From positions 42,377 to 106,376 of the forward strand of contig NZ_JBJNRJ010000013.1 in the NCBI RefSeq assembly GCF_046233715.1: a DNA stretch of 64,000 nt, given 5' to 3'. The DNA is from Trujillonella humicola. Lineage in GTDB: Bacteria > Actinomycetota > Actinomycetes > Mycobacteriales > Geodermatophilaceae. The notes under the pieces were generated by a model, which ran no database searches, was not told the DNA's origin, and was given only the letters and a program-made list of their open reading frames with translations. Shown piece after piece: positions 25,186 to 33,946 of this stretch (position 1 is the first letter of the stretch; each line of letters starts with the position of its first letter). Made by a program: the position numbers and the translations under genes.

Positions 25186-25244
25186 GCGAGATCTGCACAC
25201 TCGTCGGCATCAGCCGCTGATGGTGACGAGTGTGCAGATCTCGC
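25186..25244. repeat. Nested palindrome, REP-like or strong terminator
   Basis: Two perfect 20-base arms (left arm GCGAGATCTGCACACTCGTC) are separated by 19 bases that contain a second dyad, CATCAGC-C-GCTGATG. It begins seven bases after the stop of the nitroreductase-family gene on the minus strand, so it can end that transcript. The length and lower GC than its surroundings suggest a dispersed palindromic element rather than a simple terminator. Confidence 0.75.
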
Positions 25245-25250
25245 GGAGGG

Positions 25251-25712
25251 TCAGGCCGGGTTGGCCGGCTGCGCGCGCTCGACGACGAACACCGGGATGA
25301 CCCGGTCGGTCTTCCGCTGGTACTCGGCGTAGGGCGGGTAGGCGGCGACCGCCCGCTCCCACCACTGCGCCTTCTCCTCGCCGGTCACCTCGCGGGCGAC
25401 GCCGTCCCAGGGCTCGGGACCGTCCTGGACGGTCACCTGGTCGGGATACGCGCGCAGGTTGGCCACCCACGCGGGGTCCCTCGGCGCTCCGCCCTGCGAT
25501 CCGACCATGGCGTAGGCCCCCGCGTGCTCGACCCGCATCAGCGCCTGCTTGCGGACCTTGCCGCTCTTCGCGCCCCGGGTGCTGAAGATGCACACCGGCA
25601 GCCCGGTGTCGCGCAGCGTGTTGGCCTCCCGGCCCCCGGTCGCCTCGTAGCGCTCGACCTGCTCGCGCACCCAGGCCTCGGGGCTCGGCTCGTACTCACC
25701 CTCCAACGGCAT
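25251..25712 (-). CDS. Deazaflavin (F420)-dependent nitroreductase-family protein
   Basis: 153 aa of the DDN/TIGR00026 split-barrel family. Hallmarks: LPVCIFSTRGAKSGKVRKQAL (the RGAKSGK motif that holds the F420 phosphate), YAMVGSQGGAPRDPAWVANL, and the end KTDRVIPVFVVER. Family members use reduced F420 to reduce quinones or nitro compounds. Start is the ATG with MPLEGEYEPSPE. Ten bases downstream of the glutathionylspermidine-synthase-like gene on the same strand. Confidence 0.88.
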   Translation of the reverse strand: MPLEGEYEPSPEAWVREQVERYEATGGREANTLRDTGLPVCIFSTRGAKSGKVRKQALMRVEHAGAYAMVGSQGGAPRDPAWVANLRAYPDQVTVQDGPEPWDGVAREVTGEEKAQWWERAVAAYPPYAEYQRKTDRVIPVFVVERAQPANPA

Positions 25713-25721
25713 GACCCGAAC

Positions 25722-26987
25722 CTAGGCCGGTCCGCCGTCCGCGGCGCGGTGGGCGGGCCAGGCAGCGTGGTGGTCGATGGCGTGCGGCACGAAGAAGCTC
25801 AGGTTGTCGGTCACCAGCCCGTCGCTCTCCCGGATGCCCAGCCCGGCCGGCTCCCCGTCGACCACCCAGGCGCCGAGCACCGGGTGGTGCGGGCCGTCCA
25901 CGCCGGGGAAGTCCGGCAGCGGGGCGAACTCCTGGACGACGAAGCCCTCGGTGCCGTAGCGCCCGGGCAGCTCCACCGCGACCTGCCCGTCCCGGACGAT
26001 CGCCACGTTGGCACCCTCCCGCCCCCACAGCGGCTTGCGCACGTAGGTCCGCCAGGACGCCGGCATCTCGTCGGCGAAGTAGGCGGGCAGCAGCAGCGGG
26101 GAGAGCACCGGGTCGCTGCCGAACAGCTGCCACAGCACCGGCAGCAGCGCCTTGGTGCTCCAGAGCATCTTGTAGGGCGGCTCGACCCAGGTCGTGCCGC
26201 CCGGGCGGGCGCCGTCGGCGAGGACGGCGGGGCCGAACTCGTCCTCGACGAGCCACTCCCAGGGGTAGAGCTTGAAGACGACGTCGAGGTGGCGGCCCTG
26301 CTGGTCGTAGAACCGGCCGTCGCCGTCGTCGAGCACGATGTCCTCGACGACCAGCTCGACCGCCTCGTAACCGGCCTGGACGACGGTGTCCATCAGGTAG
26401 GCGACGGTCATCCGGTCCTCACCGGAGGCCTCCTCGCTGGTCCAGGCCAGGTGCACCCGCGGCCGGACGCCGGTGCGCCGCTCCCAGCGCAGGAGGTTGC
26501 GCTGCCACGCGGCGACGAGCTTCTCGTGCAGCGCGTTCCACTGGTCGCCACCCTGGCCGGTGAACAGGTGCCAGTTCCACTGGGTGACGGCGGACTCGAC
26601 CAGGCCGGTGGGGGTGTCGGCGTTGAACTCCAGCAGCTGCGGCGGGCCGGTGCCGTCGTAGCGCAGGTCGAAGCGGCCGTACACGCTGGGCGGCTCGGAC
26701 TCCCAGGTGCGGCGGATCTCCGGCCGCGCCATCGGCGGGATGCCCATCCGGCCGAACAGGTCGTGCTCGACGACGTGGTCCCCGGCCGCCACGCACATCT
26801 CGAACAGCTGCGCGACCCAGCCTTCCAGCCGCTGCACCTCGGCCATCGTGAAGTCGTAGAAGGGGCCCTCGCGCCAGTAGCTGCGCGACTCGCCGCCGGG
26901 CAGGTGGGTGCGGTTGTAGACCAGCCCCTGCGCCTCGATCTCGGCTTCCCACCCGGGCCGGACGACGCCGGACTCGATGCGCCTCAC
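25722..26987 (-). CDS. Glutathionylspermidine synthase-like ATP-grasp protein (YgiC-like)
   Basis: 421 aa, PF03738. Family stretches visible: DLRYDGTGPPQLLEFNADTPTGLVE, VEPPYKMLWSTKALLPVLW, YVRKPLWGREGANV and YGTEGFVVQEFAPLP, which match the ATP-grasp synthetase domain. No amidase domain, so it is the YgiC/YjfC type whose substrate is unknown. It begins with GTG ten bases after the stop of a small lipoprotein-like gene, a pairing that recalls ygiB-ygiC of enterobacteria. Confidence 0.85.
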   Translation of the reverse strand: MRRIESGVVRPGWEAEIEAQGLVYNRTHLPGGESRSYWREGPFYDFTMAEVQRLEGWVAQLFEMCVAAGDHVVEHDLFGRMGIPPMARPEIRRTWESEPPSVYGRFDLRYDGTGPPQLLEFNADTPTGLVESAVTQWNWHLFTGQGGDQWNALHEKLVAAWQRNLLRWERRTGVRPRVHLAWTSEEASGEDRMTVAYLMDTVVQAGYEAVELVVEDIVLDDGDGRFYDQQGRHLDVVFKLYPWEWLVEDEFGPAVLADGARPGGTTWVEPPYKMLWSTKALLPVLWQLFGSDPVLSPLLLPAYFADEMPASWRTYVRKPLWGREGANVAIVRDGQVAVELPGRYGTEGFVVQEFAPLPDFPGVDGPHHPVLGAWVVDGEPAGLGIRESDGLVTDNLSFFVPHAIDHHAAWPAHRAADGGPA

Positions 26988-26997
26988 CCGGTGCGCC

Positions 26998-27393
26998 TCA
27001 ACTGCCCCCGCCGGTGCCCGCGCGCCCGCCGGTCCCCGACCCGATGCCGCCGCTGACCCGGGTCCCGCTGGTCACCTTGCCGCTGGCCGGCAGCCCCGCG
27101 TTGCGGCGGGCGGTGGTGTCGCGCGGGTCGATCCGCGTGCCCCCGCCGGGCAGCACCGTGCCGACCGGGAGGCCGCGGCCGAAGGCGCCCAGGTAGAGGA
27201 AGAACAGCCCGCCGCCGCGGTAGCCGTCGTCGCAGAAGTCGTCGTCGACGATCTCGCCGTCCTCGTTCGTGCAGTAGGCGACCTGCTCGCCCTCGTCGTC
27301 GCCGCCGACGGCGCAGCCGGCGAGGTAGCCGGTGGCCGCGGTCGCCAGCACCGTCGTCGTCAGGGCGCTCTTGACGCGGTTGGAGACCGCCAC
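26998..27393 (-). CDS. Small lipoprotein-like protein, YgiB-like position
   Basis: 131 aa, GTG start after GGGGGAGGA. A signal-like N-terminus ends in YLAGC (Cys27). The mature part has YCTNEDGEIVDDDFCDDGY, a Gly/aromatic stretch (GGGLFFLYLGAFG) and a Gly/Ser/Thr-rich tail. The Cys-Asp-rich segment and its place before a YgiC-like gene resemble DUF1190 (YgiB) proteins; similarity is by eye only. Probably membrane-anchored and facing outward. Confidence 0.65.
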   Translation of the reverse strand: MAVSNRVKSALTTTVLATAATGYLAGCAVGGDDEGEQVAYCTNEDGEIVDDDFCDDGYRGGGLFFLYLGAFGRGLPVGTVLPGGGTRIDPRDTTARRNAGLPASGKVTSGTRVSGGIGSGTGGRAGTGGGS

Positions 27394-27515
27394 GGGATCC
27401 TCCCCCGGCTCGTGGGACCTGCGCCCCGACAGTAGTCGCCGGCCCTCCTCCCGCTCCGCGCCGCCGGCGGGGCCGGAAGAGGGCCCGCGCGCGGCCGGCG
27501 GGTTACCGTCGCCCG

Positions 27516-29114
27516 GTGAGCGAGCCGACCGATCCGGCGCAGGACGCCGCGGAGCGCATCGCCGCGGGGTACGCGTCCACCGGGCCGGCGGTGGAGCTGG
27601 GCGCGGTCGTGCTGGAGGGCCGCCCGCACCCCGGCGCACGCGTGCGGCTGCCGCTGGCGATGCTCACCCGGCACGGTCTCATCGCGGGCGCGACCGGCAC
27701 GGGCAAGACGAAGACCCTCCAGCTGGTGGCCGAGCAGCTGTCCGCGGCCGGCGTCCCGGTCGTGGTGGCCGACCTCAAGGGCGACCTCGCCGGGCTGGTG
27801 CGGCCCGGTGCCGACGGCGACCGCGTGCGGGAACGCGTCGCCGCGACCGGCGACACCTGGACCTCCACCGGCTTCCCGGTGGAGTACCTGGCGCTGGGCG
27901 GGCTGGGCACCGGCGTGCCGGTGCGCGCGACGGTGACCGACTTCGGCCCCGTGCTGCTGAGCAAGGTGCTCGGCCTGAACGCTACCCAGGAGAGCTCCCT
28001 GGGGCTCGTCTTCCACCACGCCGACGCCGTGGGCCTGCCGCTGCTCGACCTCGCCGACCTGCGCGCCGTCCTGACCTGGCTGACGAGCAAGGCCGGGAAG
28101 GCGGAGCTGGAGGGGCTCGGCGGGCTGTCCAAGGCCACCGCGGGCGTCATCCTCCGCCAGCTGGTCGCGCTGGAGGACCTCGGCGGGGACGTCTTCTTCG
28201 GCGAGCCGGAGTTCGAGCCCGCCGACCTCCTCCGCACCGCCGCCGACGGCCGCGGGGTGATCAGCGCGGTCGAGCTGCCGGCGATCCAGGACCGGCCGGC
28301 GCTGTTCTCGACGTTCCTCATGTGGCTGCTGGCCGAGCTGTTCGAGGAGCTGCCGGAGGTCGGCGACCTCGACCGGCCGCGCCTGGTCTTCTTCCTCGAC
28401 GAGGCACACCTGCTGTTCACCGGTGCGAGCAGGGCCTTCCTGGAGGCGGTCACCCAGACCGTGCGGCTCATCCGCTCGAAGGGCGTCGGGATCTTCTTCG
28501 TGACCCAGAACCCCACCGACGTCCCGCGGGCGGTGCTCGCGCAGCTGGGCAACCGCGTCCAGCACGCGCTGCGGGCGTTCACCCCCGAGGACGCCGACGC
28601 ACTGGCCAGGACGGTGAAGACGTTCCCGCGCAGCGAGGACTACGACGTCGCCACGCTGCTCACCTCGCTGGGCACCGGCGAGGCCGCCGTCACCGTGCTC
28701 TCCGAGCGCGGCGCCCCCACACCGCTGGCCTGGACGGTGCTGCGGGCGCCGCGCTCGCACATGGGGACGGTCGAGCCGGCCGAGCTGGCCGCCGCCGTGG
28801 CCGCCTCACCGCTGCTCCCGCGCTACGGCGCGCCCGTGGACCGGGAGTCGGCACGGGAGCTGCTGGCCGCCCGCCTGGCGCCGCCGGCGCCCGTCCCGCA
28901 GGCGGAACCCGGGCCGCTGCAGCCGGACCCGCTGCCTCCGCTGCCGAGCCCGTGGCCGGAGATGGACAGCCCGGTGCCGGCGCCGCACCGACGCCGGAAC
29001 TCCGGTGACGACCTGCTGGAGAAGGCGCTCGGCTCCTTCGCCCGGTCGGTCGGGTCGGCGCTCGGGCGGGAGATCACCCGCGGCCTGTTCGGCACCCGGC
29101 GCCGCCGCCGCTGA
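27516..29114 (+). CDS. HerA-like ATPase, DUF853 family
   Basis: 532 aa. Walker A GATGTGKT (about residues 58-65), VVVADLKGDLAGLV, Walker B LVFFLDEAHLLF, sensor-type FFVTQNPTDVP and an arginine-finger region (RAFTPEDADALARTV). The DUF853 family is annotated as helicase-like, related to HerA and FtsK ATPases; it lacks the NurA nuclease neighbour of archaeal HerA. C-terminal tail of about 80 residues is Pro-rich with a final basic helix. GTG start, divergent from the lipoprotein gene. Confidence 0.87.
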   Translation: MSEPTDPAQDAAERIAAGYASTGPAVELGAVVLEGRPHPGARVRLPLAMLTRHGLIAGATGTGKTKTLQLVAEQLSAAGVPVVVADLKGDLAGLVRPGADGDRVRERVAATGDTWTSTGFPVEYLALGGLGTGVPVRATVTDFGPVLLSKVLGLNATQESSLGLVFHHADAVGLPLLDLADLRAVLTWLTSKAGKAELEGLGGLSKATAGVILRQLVALEDLGGDVFFGEPEFEPADLLRTAADGRGVISAVELPAIQDRPALFSTFLMWLLAELFEELPEVGDLDRPRLVFFLDEAHLLFTGASRAFLEAVTQTVRLIRSKGVGIFFVTQNPTDVPRAVLAQLGNRVQHALRAFTPEDADALARTVKTFPRSEDYDVATLLTSLGTGEAAVTVLSERGAPTPLAWTVLRAPRSHMGTVEPAELAAAVAASPLLPRYGAPVDRESARELLAARLAPPAPVPQAEPGPLQPDPLPPLPSPWPEMDSPVPAPHRRRNSGDDLLEKALGSFARSVGSALGREITRGLFGTRRRRR

Positions 29115-29225
29115 CCGGATCGGCGGCCGGCGCGGCCGGTCCACCGCCGGCAGGCGCAGGCCGGCCGGCGGCGATACCGTCCGCGGCGGTACCGCTTCCG
29201 CTCCGCCGCCGTCCCGGAGGCCCGG

Positions 29226-30074
29226 ATGACCGACAAGCAGCCGCCCGAGGTCGCGCAGGCCGCGGCCGAGACCGGGGCGAAGAAGGTGCACCGCAGCTGG
29301 GACCGCGTCCTGGTCAGCGCGTTCCTGGCCGGCGCCTACATCTCCTTCGGCGCGCTGGTCGCCATCACGGTCTCGGCCGGGCTGGACCCGCAGACCTGGG
29401 GGACGCTGCCGACGCTGTGGACCGGCGCGGCGTTCACCCTCGGCCTGGTGCTCGTGATCGTCGCCGGGTCCGACCTGGCCACGGGCAACATGATGCTGGT
29501 GCCGCTGGGCGCCATGCAGGGCCGGATCACGATCGGGGACGTCGGCCGCAACCTGAGCCTGGTGCTGCTGGGCAACCTGCTCGGCGCGCTGTTCGTGGCG
29601 TACTTCCTCGCCGTCTCCACCGGCGTCATCGGCGACGCCGACAGCTCCGGCGCGGCCGCCCTGACCTTCGAGCGGCTCGGCCAGATCGCGGAGGGCAAGA
29701 CGTCGGGCCACACGGCCTGGGAGATCTTCCTGCGCGGCGTGGGCTGCAACTGGCTGGTCTGCCTGGCGGTGTGGATGTCGCTGGCGACGCCGAGCATCGC
29801 GGGCAAGATCCTGGCGATCTTCTTCCCGATCATGGCGTTCGTCGCGATGGGCTTCGACCACGTCGTCGCGAACATGTTCTTCCTGCCGGCGGCGGTCTTC
29901 GCCGGTGTCGAGGGGATCGGCTGGGACGACACCCTGCTGAACTGGCTGCTCGCCGGCGCGGGCAACCTCGTGGGCGCGGTGATCTTCGTGGCGACGTCCT
30001 ACTGGTACCTGTTCCTCCGGGACGAACCGGCCCGGGCACCGGCCGACGGCGGGGCGGCCGCCGAGCGCGCATGA
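29226..30074 (+). CDS. Formate/nitrite transporter (FNT) family channel
   Basis: 282 aa with six membrane spans. Family signatures: AGAYISFGALVAITV in the first span, GSDLATGNMMLVPLGAM in the second/third region, GVGCNWLVCLAVWMSLA and GFDHVVANMFFLPAAVF. These match FocA/NirC-type pentameric channels for formate, nitrite or related monovalent anions. Single gene with a strong hairpin straight after the stop; ATG after GGAGG. The cargo cannot be read from context. Confidence 0.9.
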   Translation: MTDKQPPEVAQAAAETGAKKVHRSWDRVLVSAFLAGAYISFGALVAITVSAGLDPQTWGTLPTLWTGAAFTLGLVLVIVAGSDLATGNMMLVPLGAMQGRITIGDVGRNLSLVLLGNLLGALFVAYFLAVSTGVIGDADSSGAAALTFERLGQIAEGKTSGHTAWEIFLRGVGCNWLVCLAVWMSLATPSIAGKILAIFFPIMAFVAMGFDHVVANMFFLPAAVFAGVEGIGWDDTLLNWLLAGAGNLVGAVIFVATSYWYLFLRDEPARAPADGGAAAERA

Positions 30075-30097
30075 GCACTGCCCCGCCGGGGCAGTGC
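30075..30097 (+). terminator. Perfect 10-bp hairpin after the FNT gene
   Basis: GCACTGCCCC, loop GCC, GGGGCAGTGC, beginning at the base after the FNT stop codon. No T tract. Confidence 0.75.
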
Positions 30098-30150
30098 CCC
30101 CGGGCCGGAGCACCGTCCCGCGTGCCCGCCGACCGGGAGGACCGCCAGCG

Positions 30151-31068
30151 ATGAGGTACCGGGAGAGCGGCAGCCTGGACACGTCCGGGGTGCAGGACCG
30201 CCGCCGGGGCGGGGGCGGCGGGCGCGGCCTGGCCGTCGGCGGTGGTGGGCTGGGACTGGTCGGCGTCCTGGTCCTGGTGCTGTTCCAGGTGCTCGGCGGC
30301 GGTGGGGACGGCGGCGGTCCCGGTGCCGCGCTGGGGCAGCTGAGCACCCTCGGCGAGGGCCAGACGGCCGACGACGGCCAGCTCGCCGAGCAGTGCCGGA
30401 CCGGTGCCGACGCCAACGAGTCGGTCGACTGCGCCGTCGTGGCCGACATCGAGTCCATCCAGGACTACTGGACCGGCGTGCTCGGCGAGCGCTACGAGCC
30501 GACGCAGACGGTGTTCTTCTCCGGATCGGTGCAGACCGCGTGCGGCGGGGCCACCAGCGGGTCGGGGCCCTTCTACTGCCCGGCCGACCGGCTCGTGTAC
30601 ATCGACCTGTCCTTCTTCGAGACGCTGCAGCAGCAGTTCGGCGCCGAGGGCGGGCTGTTCGTCAACGCCTACGTGATCGCCCACGAGTACGCCCACCACG
30701 TGCAGAACCTGCTCGGCACCAACCGGCAGGTCACCCCCGGGGAGACGGGCCCGCTCAGCGGCACGGTGCGGCTGGAGCTGCAGGCCGACTGCTACGCCGG
30801 CGCGTGGGCGAACCACGCCGAGACCGTGCCCGACGACTCCGGCGAGCCGCTCATCGCCGAGATCACCCCGGACGACATCGACCGCGCGCTCGACGCCGCC
30901 GGCCGGATCGGCGACGACTTCATCCAGCGGGAGCTCGGCGGGGGCACGGTGGACCAGGACACCTTCAGCCACGGCACGTCGGAGCAGCGGCAGCGCTGGT
31001 TCACCACCGGCTACGAGACCGGCGACCCCCGGCAGTGCGACACCTTCGCCACCGACGACCTCGGCTGA
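30151..31068 (+). CDS. Neutral zinc metallopeptidase, YpfJ family
   Basis: 305 aa, PF04228. An N-terminal basic/Gly-rich segment, one membrane helix (LGLVGVLVLVLFQVLGG), then an extracytoplasmic domain with the zinc-binding HEYAHH motif (HExxH) near residue 184 and the downstream ligand region LELQADCYAGAWANH. Two conserved Cys pairs may be oxidised. These proteins are membrane-anchored and their substrates are unknown. ATG with GGAGGACCGCCAGCG upstream. Confidence 0.9.
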   Translation: MRYRESGSLDTSGVQDRRRGGGGGRGLAVGGGGLGLVGVLVLVLFQVLGGGGDGGGPGAALGQLSTLGEGQTADDGQLAEQCRTGADANESVDCAVVADIESIQDYWTGVLGERYEPTQTVFFSGSVQTACGGATSGSGPFYCPADRLVYIDLSFFETLQQQFGAEGGLFVNAYVIAHEYAHHVQNLLGTNRQVTPGETGPLSGTVRLELQADCYAGAWANHAETVPDDSGEPLIAEITPDDIDRALDAAGRIGDDFIQRELGGGTVDQDTFSHGTSEQRQRWFTTGYETGDPRQCDTFATDDLG

Positions 31069-31143
31069 AGGCCCCCTCGCCCCCCACACCTCGCAGGCCC
31101 CGCGCGGGCCCCTGCAGGAGGGCCGACGCGGGCGCGTGAGGAT

Positions 31144-31953
31144 GTGCCCGTGACCCAGCACTCCACGGCCGAGCACCTCACCCTCACCCCGGACGGCCTC
31201 GGTCCCGGCGTCGCCGTCCTCACCGTCGACCGCCCGGCCAAGCGCAACGCGCTCACCGCGGGCATGTGGCGGGACCTGCCGCAGGTGCTCCAGGGACCGG
31301 CGGCCGATCCCGCCGTCCGGGTGCTCGTCGTCACCGGCGCCGGCAGCAGCTTCTGCGCCGGGGCCGACATCTCCGACCTGCTCGGCGGGCCGGACGCCGA
31401 CGACCCGATGGCCGCGCTGCGCCGGGACAACCTCGCCGCGCAGGCCGCGCTCCGGGAGTTCCCCAAGCCGACCGTCGCCATGGTCCGCGGGCACTGCATC
31501 GGCGGCGGGGTGGAGCTGGCCACCTGCTGCGACCTGCGCTTCGCCGACGGGACCGCCGTCTTCGGGGTGACCCCCGCCAAGGTCGGCGTCGTCTACACCC
31601 CGGAGTCGACCAGGACGCTGCTCGACCTCGTGGGCCCCGGCCTGACCCGCTTCCTGCTGTACAGCGGCGAGCTGGTGGACGCCCCGACCGCCCTGCGCAC
31701 CGGCCTGGTCGACCGGCTGCTCCCGGCCGGTGAGCTGGAGGACGAGGTCCGCCGCTTCACCGGCGTGCTGGCGTCGCGCTCGGCGCTGACCCAGCGGTCC
31801 ACCAAGGAGGTCGTGGCCGCGCTGCTCGCCGGCGGCGACGGCCGCCGCGAGGCCGCCCGGTGGTACCCCGAGACCATCGCGGCCGGCGAGCTCGCCGAGG
31901 GCGTCGCCGCCTTCGGCGAGCGTCGCGCGCCCGCCTTCCCCTGGCGGGGGTGA
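31144..31953 (+). CDS. Enoyl-CoA hydratase/isomerase family protein
   Basis: 269 aa from GTG 31144 (GTG 31150 equally possible). Crotonase fold: VDRPAKRNALTAGMW, the first oxyanion segment SSFCAGADISDL, and HCIGGGVELATCCDLRFA with the Gly-rich second oxyanion loop. The catalytic Glu positions of true hydratases are uncertain; PESTRTLLDLVG occupies one of them. Acts on acyl-CoA thioesters in fatty-acid or amino-acid degradation. Ends two bases before a convergent gene. Confidence 0.85.
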   Translation: MPVTQHSTAEHLTLTPDGLGPGVAVLTVDRPAKRNALTAGMWRDLPQVLQGPAADPAVRVLVVTGAGSSFCAGADISDLLGGPDADDPMAALRRDNLAAQAALREFPKPTVAMVRGHCIGGGVELATCCDLRFADGTAVFGVTPAKVGVVYTPESTRTLLDLVGPGLTRFLLYSGELVDAPTALRTGLVDRLLPAGELEDEVRRFTGVLASRSALTQRSTKEVVAALLAGGDGRREAARWYPETIAAGELAEGVAAFGERRAPAFPWRG

Positions 31954-31954
31954 C

Positions 31955-32797
31955 TCACACGGGGAGGCTGTCCTCCTCGGCCTCCACCGCGGCGTTCCAC
32001 TCCGGCTTCTCGGCCTGCCAGCGGTCCTCGGTGCGCCCGATCCGCCAGTAGCCCGAGACCGACAGCAGCTCGCGCGGGACGGCGAGGGTGCCGCGCAGCC
32101 ACCGGCGCAGCTCGCGCACCGCGCCGGCCTCACCGTGCACGAACGCCTGCGGGGCGCCGTCGGGCAGCGGCGCGCTCAGCACGGCCGCGACCAGGGCGGC
32201 GCCGGGAGCGCCGTCCCCGCGGTGCACCCAGGTCAGCTCCGCCCCCTCGGGCAGGTCGATCGCCTGCTCCTCGGCCGCGTCGGCGACCTCGACGAAGGCG
32301 AACGCCCGCGCGCCGGCGGGGAGCCGTTCGAGCGAGGCGGCGATCGCCGGCAGCGTGCTCTCGTCACCCACCAGCAGGTGCCAGTCCGCACCTGCGTCGG
32401 GGGTGTAGGCCCCGCCGGGCCCGAAGAGGACGACGGCGTCGCCGGGGACGGCCGCGGTGGCCCAGGGCCCGGCCAGCCCCTCGTCGCCGTGGGTGACCAC
32501 GTCCAGGGTCAGCTCGCCGGCGGCCCGGTCCCAGCGGCGGACGGTGTACGTGCGCGTGGCCGGCCAGAACTCCCGCGGCTGCTCGGCCTGGACGGCGTCG
32601 GGGTCGAACGGCGCGGCGTACGGCGCCCCGCGCGGGGGCAGCACGAGCTTGACGTAGGAGTCGGTGTGCACCGGCGCGAACCCGGCCAGCCCCTCGCCCC
32701 CGAGGACGACCCGCACCAGGTGCGGCGTGACCCGCTCGGTGCGGACCACGGTGGCCTGGCGGGCGACGCGCCGGCGGCGCGGGGTGGGGTCGGCCAT
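31955..32797 (-). CDS. Siderophore-interacting protein, ferric reductase
   Basis: 280 aa. FAD-binding segment TRTYTVRRWD and LTLDVVTHGDEGLAGPWA, then the NAD(P)H domain WHLLVGDESTLPAIAASLE and ending LSVSGYWRIGRTEDRW. Same family as the C-terminal part of the 4152-5282 product but without DUF2470. An IdeR box lies about 20 bases upstream of the ATG, so it is probably induced by iron starvation and releases iron from siderophores in the cytosol. Confidence 0.92.
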   Translation of the reverse strand: MADPTPRRRRVARQATVVRTERVTPHLVRVVLGGEGLAGFAPVHTDSYVKLVLPPRGAPYAAPFDPDAVQAEQPREFWPATRTYTVRRWDRAAGELTLDVVTHGDEGLAGPWATAAVPGDAVVLFGPGGAYTPDAGADWHLLVGDESTLPAIAASLERLPAGARAFAFVEVADAAEEQAIDLPEGAELTWVHRGDGAPGAALVAAVLSAPLPDGAPQAFVHGEAGAVRELRRWLRGTLAVPRELLSVSGYWRIGRTEDRWQAEKPEWNAAVEAEEDSLPV

Positions 32798-32815
32798 GGC
32801 GGCTCTCCAGTCGAC

Positions 32816-32834
32816 GAAGGTGAGGCTCACCTTA
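32816..32834. promoter_or_regulatory. IdeR/DtxR-type iron box
   Basis: GAAGGTGAGGCTCACCTTA is a near-perfect dyad related to the IdeR consensus, placed just upstream of the siderophore-interacting gene on the minus strand. Confidence 0.75.
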
Positions 32835-32868
32835 CTCGGCGCCCGAGTTCGATCACGCCGTCGGCGCT

Positions 32869-32893
32869 GTTTCGGCCGTAAAGGGGCGGGTAC
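32869..32893 (+). promoter_or_regulatory. SigB/SigF-type stress promoter
   Basis: GTTT, a 15-base spacer, and GGGTAC match the actinobacterial general-stress sigma consensus (GTTT-N15-17-GGGTA). It points toward the three envelope-protein genes that begin about 230 bases downstream, leaving a long untranslated leader. Pattern recognition only. Confidence 0.6.
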
Positions 32894-33121
32894 CGGCAGA
32901 ACCGCAGGCCGGTGGCCCCACTCAGAAACGGTGGGAGAACCGGGCCGGCGCCCACCGCGGGGTCGCCGACCGGCCTCCCACCCCGCGCCCCGGTCGCGGC
33001 GACGCGACCGGCTGGAGCCTGACCCGGGTCCGCACGGACGCGGCCGGCCGCGCGCTCCGACCGAGGGTCGCCGAGCGGTCGAGCAGCGCTGAACCACGAC
33101 CACCATCGCCGAGGAGGACCG

Positions 33122-33943
33122 ATGACCCACTCCATCGACACCCCGTTCCCGCCCCCGCCCCCCACGACGGGGTCGGGCGCCACCAACCCCTCGACCACCC
33201 CCTCCACCGGCGGCTCGCCGTCGACGACGGACGTCGCCAAGGACGAGGCGCGCAACGTCGGGCAGACCGCCTCGGAGGGTGCGAGCCAGGTCGCCTCGAC
33301 CGCCGCCGACCAGGCCAAGGAGGTCGTGCAGGAGACCCGGGCGCAGGCCGAGGACGTGATCGCCCAGGGCCGCGACCAGTTGCGCCAGCAGGTCGTGTCC
33401 CAGCAGCAGAAGGCCGGGCAGAGCCTGGCCGGCCTCGCGGACGCGCTGCGCGGCATGGCCGCGGGCAACGCCCCCGCACCCGGGCCGGCCGCCGACCTGG
33501 TGCGGCAGGGTGCGGGCACCCTCCAGCAGTTCGCCGACGCCCTGCAGAACCGCCAGCCGGCCGACCTGCTCGACGACATCCGCTCCTTCGCCCGCCGCAG
33601 GCCGGGCACCTTCCTGCTCGGCGCGGCGCTGGCCGGTGTCGTCGCCGGACGGCTGACCAGCGGTGTCAAGGCCGCGCACACCGACTCCGGCCCCGGCTCC
33701 AGCGGCACCCACCGCGCCCCGGCCAACTACGTCGACCCGGCACCGGCCTACTCCGGCTACGAGACGACCGGCCCCTACTCCGAGGCCACCACCGGCTACG
33801 GGACCGAGACCTACGGGACGACGGGCGGCGCGCCCGTCCCGCCGCCGCCGTACGGCACGGTGCCGCCGGCCGGCGGCCCGGTCTCGCCGACCACCCCGGC
33901 GGGCTGGGACGACCCGGCCCGCCGTCCCGGTGGGGTGGTCTGA
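33122..33943 (+). CDS. Stress-type envelope protein with helical repeat and Pro/Gly/Tyr tail
   Basis: 273 aa, not assigned to a named family. N-terminus Pro/Ser/Thr-rich and disordered; residues about 38-105 are an amphipathic helical stretch (DEARNVGQTASEGASQVASTA and similar, LEA/apolipoprotein-like); about 160-185 is a single hydrophobic helix (TFLLGAALAGVVAGRL); the tail is rich in Tyr, Gly and Pro. First gene of a three-gene set with a holin-like DUF1469 and a DUF3618 protein, a grouping common in actinobacteria under general-stress control. Confidence 0.8.
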   Translation: MTHSIDTPFPPPPPTTGSGATNPSTTPSTGGSPSTTDVAKDEARNVGQTASEGASQVASTAADQAKEVVQETRAQAEDVIAQGRDQLRQQVVSQQQKAGQSLAGLADALRGMAAGNAPAPGPAADLVRQGAGTLQQFADALQNRQPADLLDDIRSFARRRPGTFLLGAALAGVVAGRLTSGVKAAHTDSGPGSSGTHRAPANYVDPAPAYSGYETTGPYSEATTGYGTETYGTTGGAPVPPPPYGTVPPAGGPVSPTTPAGWDDPARRPGGVV

Positions 33944-33946
33944 GCC

